This document shows positions 21,501 through 32,531 of a DNA stretch of 64,000 nucleotides, piece after piece (within the stretch, counting starts at the first letter, position 1; every line of letters starts with the position of its first letter). The DNA is from Porphyra umbilicalis (taxonomy: Eukaryota > Rhodophyta > Bangiophyceae > Bangiales > Bangiaceae). Under the pieces are notes generated by a model that was not told the origin of the DNA, did no database searches, and was given only the letters and a program-made list of their open reading frames with translations. A program made the position numbers and the translations under genes. The stretch lies in NCBI GenBank assembly GCA_002049455.2, contig KV918932.1, positions 62,001-126,000 on the forward strand, given 5' to 3'.

Positions 21501-22860
21501 AGAGACGGCCATTCAAGACGCCGTAACCATTATGTTTGCTGAGTATGCCTCTCTCTACAGCCGTATCGCCGGCTGGACGACGTCCGCCACGCCATCTGCC
21601 ATGACGCTGGCCGAGGGCGAGTCAATCGCCGACCAAGCGGAGAACTTTGTCATCAACATCATGTCGCCCATCCTCGGCGTCGAGCACACGAGCAAGGTGC
21701 ATAAGCTCTTATGCCATGTCAAGGACGCCATCCGCTACCACGGCAACCTCCGGGTGGGAAACACTGCCGACAAAGAGGCGGCGCACAAGGATGACAAGCC
21801 CTTCTACCGCCGGACGAACATGAACTTGGCCACGTTCACGCAGCAGCTCGTGCGGCAGTCCCAGGGGGCCCGCGAGGTCCTGCGAAAGAACGCGGTACTC
21901 GACGCCGAGGCGTACCGTACCCTCCCGCTGGTCCCTAACCCTCGCGGAAGTCGTCGCCAGAGAGTAACGGTACCGGGAACGGGCGATGGGGCGGCGGTGG
22001 TGGCGGCGGCGGCGGCGGAAGCCGCCGAGACGGTGCCTAACGCCGCTGGCGTGGCCGCGGGCGGCAGCACGGCACCGTCAGGTGGCCGCGGTGGGGCGAT
22101 GTGCGAGGCGACGTCGGCGGTGTCGCGGGCGACGGATCACGCGCTGTCCACGGCAGGCATCGGTGGAGCGCCGTCCGGGAAGCGGCAGCGTGCCCGATCG
22201 GCCAACAATCTGCAGTGGTGCAAGATTGGGGACCTTTCCCAACGGCCTGGGCTCGGGGCCGTGGGACAAATTTTCAAGCTCCCCCCTGAAAGCAAGGTGC
22301 CAGTCTTGGCCATGGTCGAGTTGGATGCCACGTTTGATTGCAAGACCAGAACCAAGCAGCTACTGCGTGCCGCGCCGCAGTTCAAGAACGGGAAGCCGTG
22401 GTACGATGCCATCCTGTATACCTTGGACGCTGAGAAACAAACCGAGAACGCGGTTCACGACGACGGGTACGTCGCCCCCAACGTCATCCACGCCGGGGAG
22501 GTGCGGGCTATAGTCAGATGCAAGGACGACGACTATGCCGTCACATGTGAGATGGATGTGGTCGACGCGGAGCCCGGTTGCCCTTTCGGCGCCAGGTTTT
22601 GTACGCGCTTCAAGTGGGCGGGGCACGCCTCAACCGGGCCGGTCATCCGTGCTGTCCCGCTGCGGAATGTGACCCGGGTCATCCACATGGTGCCCGACTT
22701 CAAGGACTTGGCCTCAAGGAAGGGCTTGGGAGTGGCTCCTGCTCGGTATGACGGCTCGCGCGCAGATCTGCACGCCATGCGGTACTTCCTCAATGAGTTC
22801 TACCCGTGGGGGACGCAGCGACTCGGGGGAGAAGGGGGAACCGCGCCTGCTGTGCAATAG
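18582..22860 (+). CDS. Plavaka/CACTA-like transposase, four exons, one in-frame stop
   Basis: Proposed exons are 18582-19986, 20147-20727, 20872-21044 and 21213-22860. The introns are GT-AG (donors GTACGT, GTACGT, GTATGT) of 160, 144 and 168 bases, and joining keeps one frame to 1268 residues. The start opens a protein with a C2H2 finger (C37, C40, H53, H58). A long low-complexity linker follows, then the catalytic region: VYSDASQLSWSG joined to AHKLYPLRVRVVNV, then YIPIVRKQKEPAAERRARARRHSILQRVLY, a Cys cluster (CIKGGNCKFPCSSCLV), and GFDC...HVMDLGVTRMLVHRL spanning intron 2, with IASEKDKQATFTGAQQRAG after intron 3. The order resembles Plavaka-type transposases of fungi, related to CACTA Tnp2. 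TAG at 20722-20724 stands where Leu would fit between FDC and HVMDLG, so this copy is probably inactive unless read through or spliced differently. Confidence 0.65.
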
Positions 22861-22924
22861 AATTCGTTGTTCTCACTTTTCTGAGCATCTGCTTCGACCA
22901 GCTCGGGCTTTGTAGCCCGAAGCG

Positions 22925-23528
22925 CTCGGTGGGGGACGTGTCTCTGGCGCCGCGTGGCAGCAAATGGACTCGACTGCGGCAAAGGCACGGGTTTTCGCAC
23001 GCGCGCGCGAGCGACGCCTCGGCCGCGGCCAAGTCGCCGGCACGCTCAGCGGGGAGACTGGCCTCTGGCACCGCGTGGCAGCAAATGAACTCGGCAGCGG
23101 CAAAGTCACGGGTGTCGGCACGCGCGCGCAAGCGACGCCTCGGCCACGGCCAAGTTGCCGACGCGCTCAGCGGGGAGACTGGTCCCAGGCACCGGGTGAC
23201 CGCGACGGGACTCGGCAGCAGCAAAGCCACGGGCGTCGGCACGCGCGGGCAAGCGACGCCTCGGCCGCGGCCAAGTTGCCGACGCGCTCAGCGGTGAGAC
23301 TGGTCCCTGGCACCGGGTGACCGCGAAGGGACTCGGCAGCAGCAAAGTCACCGGTGTCGGCACGCGCGGGCAAGCGACGCCTCGGCCGCGGCCAAGGGGC
23401 CGGCGCGCTCAGCGGGGGGACTGGTCCCTGGCACCGCGTGGTCGGGGAGGGACCCGGCAGCGACGAAGTCACGGGCGTCCGCACGCGAGGGCAAGCGACG
23501 CCTCGGCCGCGGCCAGGTGGCTGGCGCT
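22925..23528. repeat. Five-copy 121-bp minisatellite
   Basis: The CTCAGCGG anchor recurs at 23045, 23166, 23287 and 23408, exactly 121 bases apart, with a diverged first unit from 22925. Units share GACTGGTCCCTGGCACCG, a CGGCAGC-GCAAAGTCACGG block, GCAAGCGACGCCTCGG and GCGGCCAAG. It starts 65 bases after the transposase stop and lies inside the element's right part, so it may be an expanded subterminal repeat. Confidence 0.9.
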
Positions 23529-24109
23529 AGTGCGCACGTGAGTAGCCCCAGTCCATCCAATCGCACGGCTCGATGCCGCCGGCGCACGTGCGGGTGCGAT
23601 CTTCTTTACTCACGGGTGGGGCTGCCACAAGCACTGTGGGAAATCTGGGTCGCGTCGTCACCGCTCTGTACAGACTCTAGTCACATCGCTGCGGTGGGAA
23701 CGATGGAACTTACGATTTGTCTATCGGGGGCATATTTCGATGGTTCGATGCCCTATCGAAGCCTCGATGTGTTGAAGATGGGGATAAAGTCCAAAGGAGA
23801 CGGTAGGCATGGGGCTCTTCGAGACCTTTGCCGTCCCCTTTTCGCCGGGTATCCTACGTAGACAATGCTGAGCCTGTAGGATCCTTTGACTGCCATTGAT
23901 TGGGATACTCTGGAAGGTCTACACTGGCGCGGGCGTGCGGCCTTGCGGAGCGCTGCATTGACGTGGAGCAGCCACAGCGGCAGCACGCCGTCACGCCTCG
24001 GCGCCCGCCGCGTCGCCCTGCCAAGCCACAGTCGCCGCCTGCCGCTGCTGGTGCGCAAGTGTGGCACCCCCCAATTTGGTACGTAATTTTCATGGTAGGG
24101 GGACTACTG

Positions 24110-24258
24110 ACAAGATTCGGAAACTCGCTTGAAGAACGTGGAATAGCGTATGTGCTGACTTTCAAAACTAAGCGAATGGCGTATTTGAATGGGCACACGA
24201 TTTCCAAGCGAATGCGAGTTTCGCTTGAAACTTACGCGCGAGATACGCTTGGACTACT
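24110..24258. repeat. Right subterminal motif cluster of the 11.5-kb element
   Basis: Contains CTCGCTTGAAG, GAATAGCGTATGT, CTAAGCGAATGG, CCAAGCGAATGCG, TCGCTTGAAAC and GATACGCTTGG, that is AAGCG/CGCTT cores in both orientations, matching those next to the left end. Confidence 0.55.
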
Positions 24259-24276
24259 TACGCTTGGGAAACCCTG
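24259..24276 (-). repeat. Right terminal inverted repeat of the 11.5-kb element
   Basis: Plus-strand TACGCTTGGGAAACCCTG is the complement of CAGGGTTTCCCAAGCGTA, pairing with the left end at 12726-12743 with two mismatches. Confidence 0.6.
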
Positions 24277-24416
24277 CTTCTAACACTGACACGTCCTCAG
24301 CTCCCAGAGGACACGAATGCAGACTGCCACCTCTGAAACGAAGAGCAAGTTCCTTGATCTAAGTATATGTGTGCATCACTACACTTTGAGAGCACCCTGT
24401 CCTAAAGGCCAGGGAA

Positions 24417-24588
24417 TTGCTGTCTTCCCGATTTTGGCCGATGCCGTAGATGTCAAGAAGGGTGATCAACTGTGCGAAACTGTTCCTGAGCCATCCATCC
24501 AGCCGGATAAAGTCATTAAACCACTGAGCGGTTGACCAAGACGCTGTCTTGACTTCGATTACATTGGCCAAAATCGGTAAGACAGCAA
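24417..24588 (-). mobile_element. 172-bp MITE, copy 2
   Basis: Well-conserved inverted ends: TTGCTGTCTTCCCGATTTTG at the left and, on the complement, TTGCTGTCTTACCGATTTTG at the right. The length is exactly 172 bp, as in the other two copies, with shared internal blocks (GCCGATGCCGTAGATGTC; on the complement, TTTATCCGGCTGGATGGATG). It lies in reverse orientation to the copies at 7.5 and 46.7 kb. It inserted about 140 bases outside the right end of the 11.5-kb element. The flanking TA has decayed. Confidence 0.8.
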
Positions 24589-24589
24589 T

Positions 24590-25236
24590 GGCATACTGTA
24601 CTTGGAATATGCACCCCTGCATATGGTGCGAGTCACACAAAACGAGACATCGCGGTTATTTCTTTTTTCTCGGCCCACTGGCCTTCTGCAAAGGTCCGAT
24701 AATGTTATGTGACCCACTCGGTCCCACTGTGCTTCCAGAGCGGCCCCTGACAGTGTTAGCTGAGACGGCACGTCCTGACGTGTCATGGGGGAAAGTGTCA
24801 TTAATTGCAACTTCGACAGGTGACGATCACGCGGCCCAATCAAAAGCACAGATAGTAGAGAAGGCTTGTGCTGACAGTTTGTGCACGAAGAAAAGGGCAC
24901 CACCTTACCAATAAAAATGGTGAAAAAGACAAATATACGATTTGAGACACCCCTCATCGAAGCTCTAGTTAGCACATGAGCTTTAGCGTTGCAAACCTTC
25001 ACCCTCCAGAACCTGAAAATGACTGGCTCCAAGATCGGGGCTCTCTGAGAGGTCCACAGAACAGTGCCCACAGGCGGGAACTATGGAGTGGTCAGCCAAG
25101 AACGCGTCGGGCGAGGCTCTTTCCATGGAGGCCAGCCGATAAATTTATCGTACCCTACCCCGCCTGCCCCCGTGCAGTGATTTGTCAGTCCTTGAGAAAA
25201 CACGCATGTCTCATTTTTGGGATACGCACCATAGTA
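24590..25236. other. No gene recognised
   Basis: Moderate-GC DNA between two mobile elements. Only short frames without domains are present. Confidence 0.5.
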
Positions 25237-25671
25237 TTGCTGATCCCCGAATTTTGTCCTGGTAGAAAGAGACTGACTTGCGGGCCGACTCTCTCCACCA
25301 ATCAGATGCGCCCGTGGAACTGACTTCGAGCTTCTGATTGCTCATATGTGCCATGTCGGGAAAGTGGGGCGCATACTAGACGTGTACTAACACGCGTACT
25401 AGGCTAAATTTCATGTACTACAGGCCCGATTGCCTTGCTGGCATCAATTCGGAGCGGCGGCCATGGGGGGGGGCCGAACGCACGGCATCTGGGGGGGGGG
25501 GGGGGTCCAGAACATGGGCTACGTGCTGGCGCCGTGGGGTGTACCAGGTAAATCGGGCCAGATTCGTGGGCTTGTAGCCCCTGCTGAAGCAGGCTACAAG
25601 TGACGCGCACACAAGGAAATCGGGTGTGTCTTCGTCGTTTCGCAGCGTGCCAGGGTCAGTCAGGACGGTTT

Positions 25672-25833
25672 GTCACACATCAATCTGTGTGGGGCGTCCC
25701 TGGACTGCCAGAAGCCACCAGCGTTCAGCACGTAGAAGCAGCAGGTCTGGGGGTCACACATCAATCTGTGTGGGGCGCCCCTGGCCAGCCAGAAGCCACC
25801 AGCGTTCAGCACGTAGACGCAGAAGCTCTGGAG
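25672..25833. repeat. Two tandem copies of an 81-bp unit
   Basis: Units starting GTCACACATCAATCTGTGTG at 25672 and 25753 share AGAAGCCACCAGCGTTCAGC, and a third start (GTCATACCTC) follows at 25834. The unit length is a multiple of three, so frames stay open through it, but no protein is supported. Confidence 0.85.
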
Positions 25834-25959
25834 GTCATACCTCACTTTCTTTGCTGATGGTGGGTGGCTTGGCGATGGGCTGACTGTTCGTGGGCGTGCT
25901 ACGTAGTAGTGGGCGGGTGTCTGTCAGGAGTTGGGCTGGTGGCAGCGCGCGGACGGCGC

Positions 25960-26530
25960 GCAGGGGGTGGCCAGACGGTGGCAAGGCGGTGGCCTGCTGG
26001 CGGGCAGGCGGTTGGTTGGCGGTGGGCTGGCGGTAGGAAAGTGGGCGGCGGGCGGTGGGCTGGTGGGGGGTAGGCTGTGCGCTGGTCGCAGGTAGGCATT
26101 GGGTCGTCGGCGGGGAAGGGGCGGCGGGTTCGCGGCGGCAAGGCGGTGGATCGGCAGTGCGCAAGTGGCGCCGGGCTGGCGGCGGAAAGGCGGGGCGTCC
26201 GCGGACGGCAAGCGGGAGCAGGCTGGCGGCGCCAAGGCGGTGGATCGCGGTGCAAACTTGGCGGCAGGCTGGCGGCGGCAAGGCGGGGCGTCCGCGGCGT
26301 GCAAGAGGGGACGGGCTGGCGGCGGCAAGGCGGCGGATCGGCGGCGCGCAAGGGGCGGCGGGCTGGCGCCGGGCAGGCGAGCGGTCGGCGGCGGGCAAGT
26401 GGTGGCGGGCTGGCGGCGGGCAGGCGGTGGATCAGCGGGAGGGAATTTGCGGGGGGCCGACGGCGGGCGGGCGCGGGGTCGGCGGCGGGCCAGTGGTGGC
26501 GGGCTGGCGGCGGCGAGACAGGGTGTCGGT
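25960..26530. repeat. GC-rich minisatellite, unit about 47 bp
   Basis: GGGCTGGCGGCGG-type cores recur about every 43-50 bases (near 26174, 26220, 26270, 26313, 26360, 26408 and 26500), separated by GCAAGGCGG and GGATCGGCGG-type blocks. The array is strongly purine/G biased on the plus strand. Long Pro/Arg frames on the minus strand are its by-product. Confidence 0.75.
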
Positions 26531-27467
26531 GGTGAGTAGTCGGTGTTCTGGTGGCGGTTACGTCGGGGGCGGGCGGCTGGTTGGTGGCGGGCGAGTGGGA
26601 AGCAAGCGAGTGCGGGGCAAGAGGAGGGCAAGTGGCGTCCAAGTGACGGGCAAGTGGCAGGCAGATGGCGGGCTGGCGGCAAGCAGGAGGCGACCAAGTG
26701 ACGGGCGGGCGGACCGGTGATAGGAGCCTGTGGGTGGGGTGGTCGGGGGCTGGGGGGGAGGCGTGGGGAGGGGGAGGTAGGGACGGTTGGGGGGCGGCAG
26801 CGTCGGAGTCGTGGGGGGCAGCCCCTGGAAGTGCCCGGAAGCGCAATATACACCATCAATTTCCCAGCAACGTAATTGATCCAGGCAACGTCACGTAGGA
26901 CACGCTCGTCGCTCAGAAACAACCGCAATCTGGCTGTCACAGAGGTGTACGTTTCATGTCTGGGACGCAGTTCTTGTCTATACTGCGAGAGTGCAGTGGT
27001 GCGCCGCGGTCTAAAACGCGAATATCGTTTCTATACTATATTGGAAGTTTTGCAGTGTGGAGGGGGGTCGAATATGGCCTAGTACATGCCATTTCAGCCG
27101 GTACTGGAGGCGCTCGGAGGCAATTTGAAAATTGTGGGTACCGGCGCCAGTACAGCAAATCAGCTTATGCCCCACTTTGCAGACGATACAGCTTGGAAAT
27201 CAACATCAGCTCCTCTTTTATTCTGCACTTCTGGCAAAGAGAAAGTAGAAAATCTCGAGATCTCGCGTGGGCAGTTTGCTCCGTGCCAAGAAAAGCGGAT
27301 CCAGCGACAACAAACAGTGAGTTCTGCTGGATGCAAGGTCCTGGCACCGAACGCGGGCTTGCTATTGGCTTCGATGCCTTCTTACAGTCGTTTTAGACCA
27401 ATAGAGTGCTCTTATTCAGAGTCAGTCGCTGTCTCTGCCTCGCAGGACAACATTCGGGGATCAGCAA

Positions 27468-28758
27468 TAACGAGACATCATTGCACTGGCAGAAAGGGCG
27501 ATTCTGCCATCTTTTGCACGAAAAAACAGGGCTACTTGAGGGTTTGTCAGGCGACGAAAAGGGTGGACAGCATTGGAGAAAGACTGTACCTCTATGGGTA
27601 GACGGAGCAGATGACACGGTGGCAATGACAGCCGTTCAGGCTGGGTGGCGGCGGTCGTCCCGCCCCCAGGCTCGTGCCCGCCTAGCCGGCGAAAAGGCAC
27701 GAGATGAAGGGTCAGATCGTATCTGGAGTGGCACATGAAACGGTAAAGAGCCCAAACGGCGATGAGCGCGACAGCGAAGAGTGTTGAGGGGGCCGGCTGC
27801 GAAAGGCTGCAGCCGCCGGGTGGCCAATGGTTGTTGGCTCCCTTGGATATCTGAGTGGAACACGAGAGAGACACTGATAGTGTGGACGGGTGAGGAACGG
27901 GAACGGAGGGGGGGAACAGAGGAAGGGGGGCAGGGGGGGGAAAGAGCAAGGGGAGGGAGGGGGGGGCAGAGAATGGGAGGTAGATGCTGTAGGTCCGCGA
28001 CCAGAACGGCGGTGCTCGGGCAGAAACAGGCAAGACGAAGACCGCGATGGCGTCCGCGTCAGTCGCCAGTGTCTCTCAGGCCTCACCATCGCCCTTTCTC
28101 CTGCCTCTGCCACCACTCCCCCGACCGCCTGCTCCCCGCCCCCCTTCCGTTACCGTTGTGTGACTCTGCCCTCTGCTGCGTATTTTTCCTCAATGCCTCG
28201 CTCTCCATTCTTCGACAAGCCGCACCTTTCCCCTTCCTACCCTACCTTTCCCCGCCCTCTCTTCATCCTCCCTCCCTCCGTCACATTCAGCTGTGCATTT
28301 TCCTTCGTTATTTTTGGCTGCATACATCCGGTGGTTCCAGCGCAGACCTGTCCACCGTGCAGCTGATATGTCTCCGCACTCCAACCCTCAGCGCACTAGC
28401 GTTTGGCCGTTATTACTTTTTCTGGACGCTCACCCAGCATTGTTCATATACCAGTATTTCCCCTTTCGTTCTGCTCAACCTGCTAGCGGGCCCCGAAGCC
28501 GGCGGTGACGCGGACGCCCCCGCCACGAGCAGCCCAGGGCCGTCACAGCTCGCCTAGGCTTTGACAGGTATACCTTTAGCGATCCGACTTTCTCGAACTT
28601 AAATGCAAGTGATGTACATGGGGGTTCCAAAAAGTGTACTATCACTCGGATTTCCAGGCTCAGACGATCGCATGACCCCCGGAAATCCGCCCAATTCGAT
28701 GCCACTGAGGAGGGGGGGGGGGTAGGTGGATCCGTCGTCTTCCTACCCCATCGCAACC
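27468..28758. other. No gene recognised; adjacent purine and pyrimidine tracts
   Basis: A G/A-rich tract (about 27885-27975) is followed by C/T-rich tracts (about 28075-28290). Between and after them are short frames without domains. Such tracts can be slippage-prone, but I see no function. Confidence 0.45.
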
Positions 28759-29259
28759 ATGCCGCGCCGCAAGGGCTTCAAGGAGGAGCCCGCCGCCACC
28801 CGGGCGGCCATAGCTGTTATGGTAAACTCAACGTTTACCAATGCATTCATTGTATCACATCTCAAGTTGCCTTTGAGCACTGTGGCGACCATAGCCGCGG
28901 GGGTTCGGCGCGAGAGGAATGCTTGGCGCCGCCGCTGCAGCGATTGGCCCCGCCTTCTTTCCGCTCGTGACGCCCGCATGTTGCAGTAGCTGGTCTACCG
29001 CCACCGCAGCTGGTCCGCCGCTCAACTGTCACAAGAATTCAACCAATCGGTGGCTCCCCCGGTGAGCGAGAGGACCGTGCGTCACTATCTCCACCGCGCC
29101 TGTGTGCGGAGCTATGCCGCATTCATCAAGCCGTTTTTGACGCCCCGGCACGTGGCCCTGCGACGGAAATCGGCGCCAGACAAGAGTAGCTGGACCCCTG
29201 AGGATAGGTGCAAGGTCACACTTGCGCAGACTCGACGTCAGCTGAGATCTGTCAGGTGA
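28759..29259 (+). pseudogene. N-terminal part of a Tc1/mariner-like transposase
   Basis: One frame runs from ATG 28759 (MPRRKGFKEEP) through a helix-turn-helix-like segment (NAFIVSHLKLPLSTVATIAAGVRRER) to TAG 28987-28989, then on in the same frame (LVYRHRSWSAAQLSQEF-NQSV) through a second HTH-like block (VSERTVRHYLHRACVRSYAAFIKPFLTPRHVALR) to TGA 29257. The two-HTH order and the ARKKP-like linker position fit the DNA-binding half of Tc1 transposases. The DDE catalytic half is not found downstream, so this is a truncated relic. A CAG codon at 28987 would explain the stop by one C-to-T change. Confidence 0.55.
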
Positions 29260-32200
29260 CTCTTCTGGGCTCGCCCAGCGGACATGCCGCGCTTAACTCT
29301 GCAGCGCCCCACGCGACTTGGATGCACATTACCGTCTTGCTCATGGCACAAACTGATTGCACTCTGCCAGCCTTCTTTTAGGCATGTCTCATGACGGGGA
29401 GGCCGCCAAGCAGAGACCCGGTGGCGAGCGGTTAGCAGTCCAGCTGTGCCCTGGGTCCTTCATGTCTCAAATAATAACGCGGCGGTGCGCCCATACAGCT
29501 CGACCCATGGCCGTTACAACCGTATGGGCTGGTCATACCGAAGTCACCTGGGTCTCACGTGGCCGCGGCACGCCTTGTGATCAACGAGAGGGTCGTGCGC
29601 AGCCCTGGTTCCTTGTTGCGAATAGCACACGACATGGGGCTGTCCTTCATGCCATCACCGCGAGAGCACTATGTGCACAGGCGCCGACTTGGGATCTGCT
29701 GTCCTAAATGTTTGCGACTCGCGTTTGTCTGACGGGGGTACGGTGAGAGACTGTTGCCGTCACGGGGGCGTCATGAGACTCTTCCTTTTCTGTGGGGAGC
29801 AGTTCAAGGGTGCTGCCAGTTCGAATCATCCGCCAGAGCACTGCTTGGTCGGGGTTTGATATAAAATCAGCAGTCACCTTGGGTTCATGGGCACTGGAGC
29901 AGCGTACATCGTGCCTTCCTGCGGAGCGCCCTCCCCCGCGAGTTCTGGCAGGATAGCGATCACATGCTCTCGACAGGCTGCAAAGTACGGCACGTTCCCA
30001 GCGGGCCTGGTCGTCAAGCAGCCCCGCTTCCCCCGCCAGCTGGGGAAGGGCATCCAGGCCCACTCCCTCCACAACACCTGTGGCATCCTCATGGAGTAAG
30101 GAGGCAAAAAGGAACAGCGCAAGAAGAAGACACAGATGTGGAGCAGCCGCCACTCAAAAGATACACGGGGGGTGATCCGCATCGAGAAAAGAGAGGTCAG
30201 CGGCTCGTTCGTCCTCTAACGGCCACAATGGAAGCCCCTGTACCGAGCTGCTTCGATTCTATGTCGTAGAATATTGCGCACAAGCAGGGAAGTACGTACC
30301 GACAGGATTTGACGGACGCGGCGACCGAGGGACAGCGGGGAAGCCGTGAGGGGTGGCCATTGCATAGCGCCACTACGCTTGGGGGGGACGGGGTAGGCGT
30401 GTGGAGGATGATGGTGGCGGGGACGCTGGGGCGGACGATGGTGGTCTGAGGAAGATTGGGGGGGGTGGGCAGCGGTCGGTGGGCGGCAAAATGATCGCGG
30501 CATTCAGACTAGCAGCGCTCTTGTAATACAAGGATCGGGGCTGCGCCTCATCAATTCCGACAGATACCTGACCCGTGTCTTGCGCAGTGTACTCGTGAGT
30601 GCTGAAACAAGCTCATCTGTATTACTCTGCCACTTCCATCAGAATCTGCCAGAAAGTGATGGCTGTTGTCGCATTATTCGCTGACACTGACAGAAAGTGA
30701 TCAACGACATGTTCTGCAGCTACAGTTTTGGGCAGTTCTCGACCTCTCAAAATTGCGGGATCGGCCATGGCCACTTTATTTTCGATGCGACAAGAGCTAC
30801 ACAGCAGAACATATTCAAGACAGCACCCGCCGAGTGCGGGGGGGGGTCAGGCGAGGGGGTCGTCAGCGAGAGCAACAGCGACGGCGGTGGATGGAGGACG
30901 GCGGGGCGGAGAGCGGGGGGGGGGGGGGCTGCTGTGGCGGCGAGATGCGGATTGTTGACGGCCTCCGGCCGTCGACCGCTGAATATCACCCTCGGATTCG
31001 GCACATATTCTCGCTCGCAATCCACCACCGCTTTCCGAATCCAAGCTAAGAAGTCTGCAATCCAATTTCTGTAGTTCTTTAGGGACGTGAACTGGCACAC
31101 TTGCTTCGATCTCACATCACACAGAAGCGGAATTCCCTGCGCAGCCCCTCAACCTCGAATCCGTGTCCGACTGACGAGATCAACCTCTGCTGCTCTCTGA
31201 CACAAAGCGAGCCGGTGCCTAACCCAATTGGCAGGTGGCCCGGCCCATCCGGCACTGTCTGGCGGCACGTGCTTCTGACGCGTCGCGCGCGTCTCGTCCC
31301 TTTGTGAAAACAGTGGGAACCAGAGTCGAGAAGGCGCTGTTGAAGAGCTGCACCGGCCTTACATCCCCCCCTGAGCGTGTAAGATGTTGTGTACTTTGTT
31401 GATTGTCCTTTGTGAAGAGTAACCCGATCAAGTTCTACCATTGGCATACGCACGATGGGTCTCAGAAGGAGTTCACAGTCAACTCTACTGGCCATTATTA
31501 AGCCGATACCGATGCAGTAATCAATGCAAGAGGTCTCGGCAGTGAGCTTTTGTTCCCACCACGTGTGAGAGCGCCGTTGACTCCCCCGCCATGGGGGCAA
31601 TACTGGAGAGAAGCATATCCATTTTGTACCTTTGCTGGCCTTGGCCGGGCTTTCATGGTCGCGGAATTCTGGAAAGACGTTTCTACGCTATCGCGCCCAG
31701 TCGCACGACTGCGGTGTATTGTCTGGAATCGATCATCTCGAGCTTGTGTCGCCGATGGTTCCCGGATGTTTTCGTAGGTCCGTGTACGTTGACTCTTTCA
31801 TTGTAAAACTTTAGACTTGTCACATGTGCCGGTCGCTGCTGATGCCGCCGATGTGCCGGATGATATGAGGAACGACCGTAGACGTACGAAGAAAGAGTTC
31901 TTCTAGCTGTTCTAGTCATATTTTGAGCATGAGAAGCTACAGAATTGGTCTCTGCAGCTGGGTGCTTCTCTATCCCTCCAGACTCTTCCCGATTTCTCAC
32001 TCTATGCCAATCCGGAACGGGCTCTGACCAATTTCTGGTGCAGACACCAAATGGTCTGATCTGGCTTCTCATCAAAATGCACTTTTTCTCGGCCGACTGC
32101 GAGCGTCACCGACCATTCCATCACCACCGCCCATGTCAACCAGCGGCCCCATAGGTCGTCAAAACATCCCTACAGCACTGATGAGACGCATTCTGTCGCT

Positions 32201-32495
32201 GGGCCACGTCGAGTTGGCGGCTGCAGGGTCACTAGCGGGCACTTTATTTCACAATATTTGTTCAGTGCGAGGGCGGCGTGCAAGGAAATCCTCTATCTCA
32301 CCAGCCTGTAGTCGTCGCCGCCTGAGGCCCGTTAGCAGCACGTTTCGCAGTTCCTCGGGGCCCGCAGAACCGGTGTGCATTATGTGCCAAAGAACATGTG
32401 GGCCTCCGACAGACCGTTACTGTATTTACAAGACACGCGAGCAAAGTATACTTTCTGTGCGATTAAATTGATAATCAGTACTGGCCGGCACCTTC
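29260..32495. other. Long stretch without recognised genes
   Basis: Frames here are short on both strands and show no domains. There is a G-rich block at 30838-30930 and CTGACA-AGAAAGTGAT repeats near 30645-30705. The stretch is probably old, eroded transposon DNA. Confidence 0.45.
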
Positions 32496-32531
32496 GTGGT
32501 GGCCACCTTCTTCACAGCAGCTCGCACCGCG

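Larger units (their letters stand above)
12726..24276 (+). mobile_element. About 11.5-kb Plavaka/CACTA-like DNA transposon with two divergent genes
   Basis: Both ends carry related inverted sequence: the left end reads CAGAGGTTCCCAAGCGTA and the right end, on the complementary strand, CAGGGTTTCCCAAGCGTA. Each end continues for about 180-200 bases with scattered AAGCGTA and AAGCGA motifs in both orientations, as expected for subterminal transposase-binding sites. Between the ends lie an accessory gene (14020-16668, minus), a spliced transposase gene (18582-22860, plus) and a 121-bp minisatellite. The flanking bases (TTCCCAAC left, CTTCTAAC right) agree at only five of eight positions, so the target duplication is not secure. 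The boundaries and the view that this is one element are inferences from the paired ends and the content. Confidence 0.65.
25237..27467 (-). mobile_element. 2.2-kb TA-flanked element with GC-rich core, parent type of the MITE at 38 kb
   Basis: Ends are TTGCTGATCCCCGAATTTTG (left) and its inverted counterpart ending CATTCGGGGATCAGCAA (right), each flanked by TA (25235-25236 and 27468-27469). The left 115 bases and the right roughly 300 bases match the two halves of the element at 38022-38427 in opposite orientation, so the shorter one is an internally deleted relative. The core holds an 81-bp tandem pair and a GC-rich minisatellite. No transposase is recognised inside, so it is non-autonomous. 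Tc1/mariner mobilisation is inferred from the TA and the termini. Confidence 0.75.

Noticed and set aside
22925-23528. Array of regular spacing considered as a CRISPR-like array
   Set aside because: Whole 121-bp units repeat without unique spacers, and the DNA is eukaryotic.
12718-24284. 8-bp target-site duplication around the 11.5-kb element
   Set aside because: TTCCCAAC and CTTCTAAC agree at only five of eight positions, too weak to claim.
25835-26940. Pro/Arg/His-rich minus-strand frames over 300 codons
   Set aside because: They are translations of the roughly 47-bp minisatellite with no non-repetitive conserved part.
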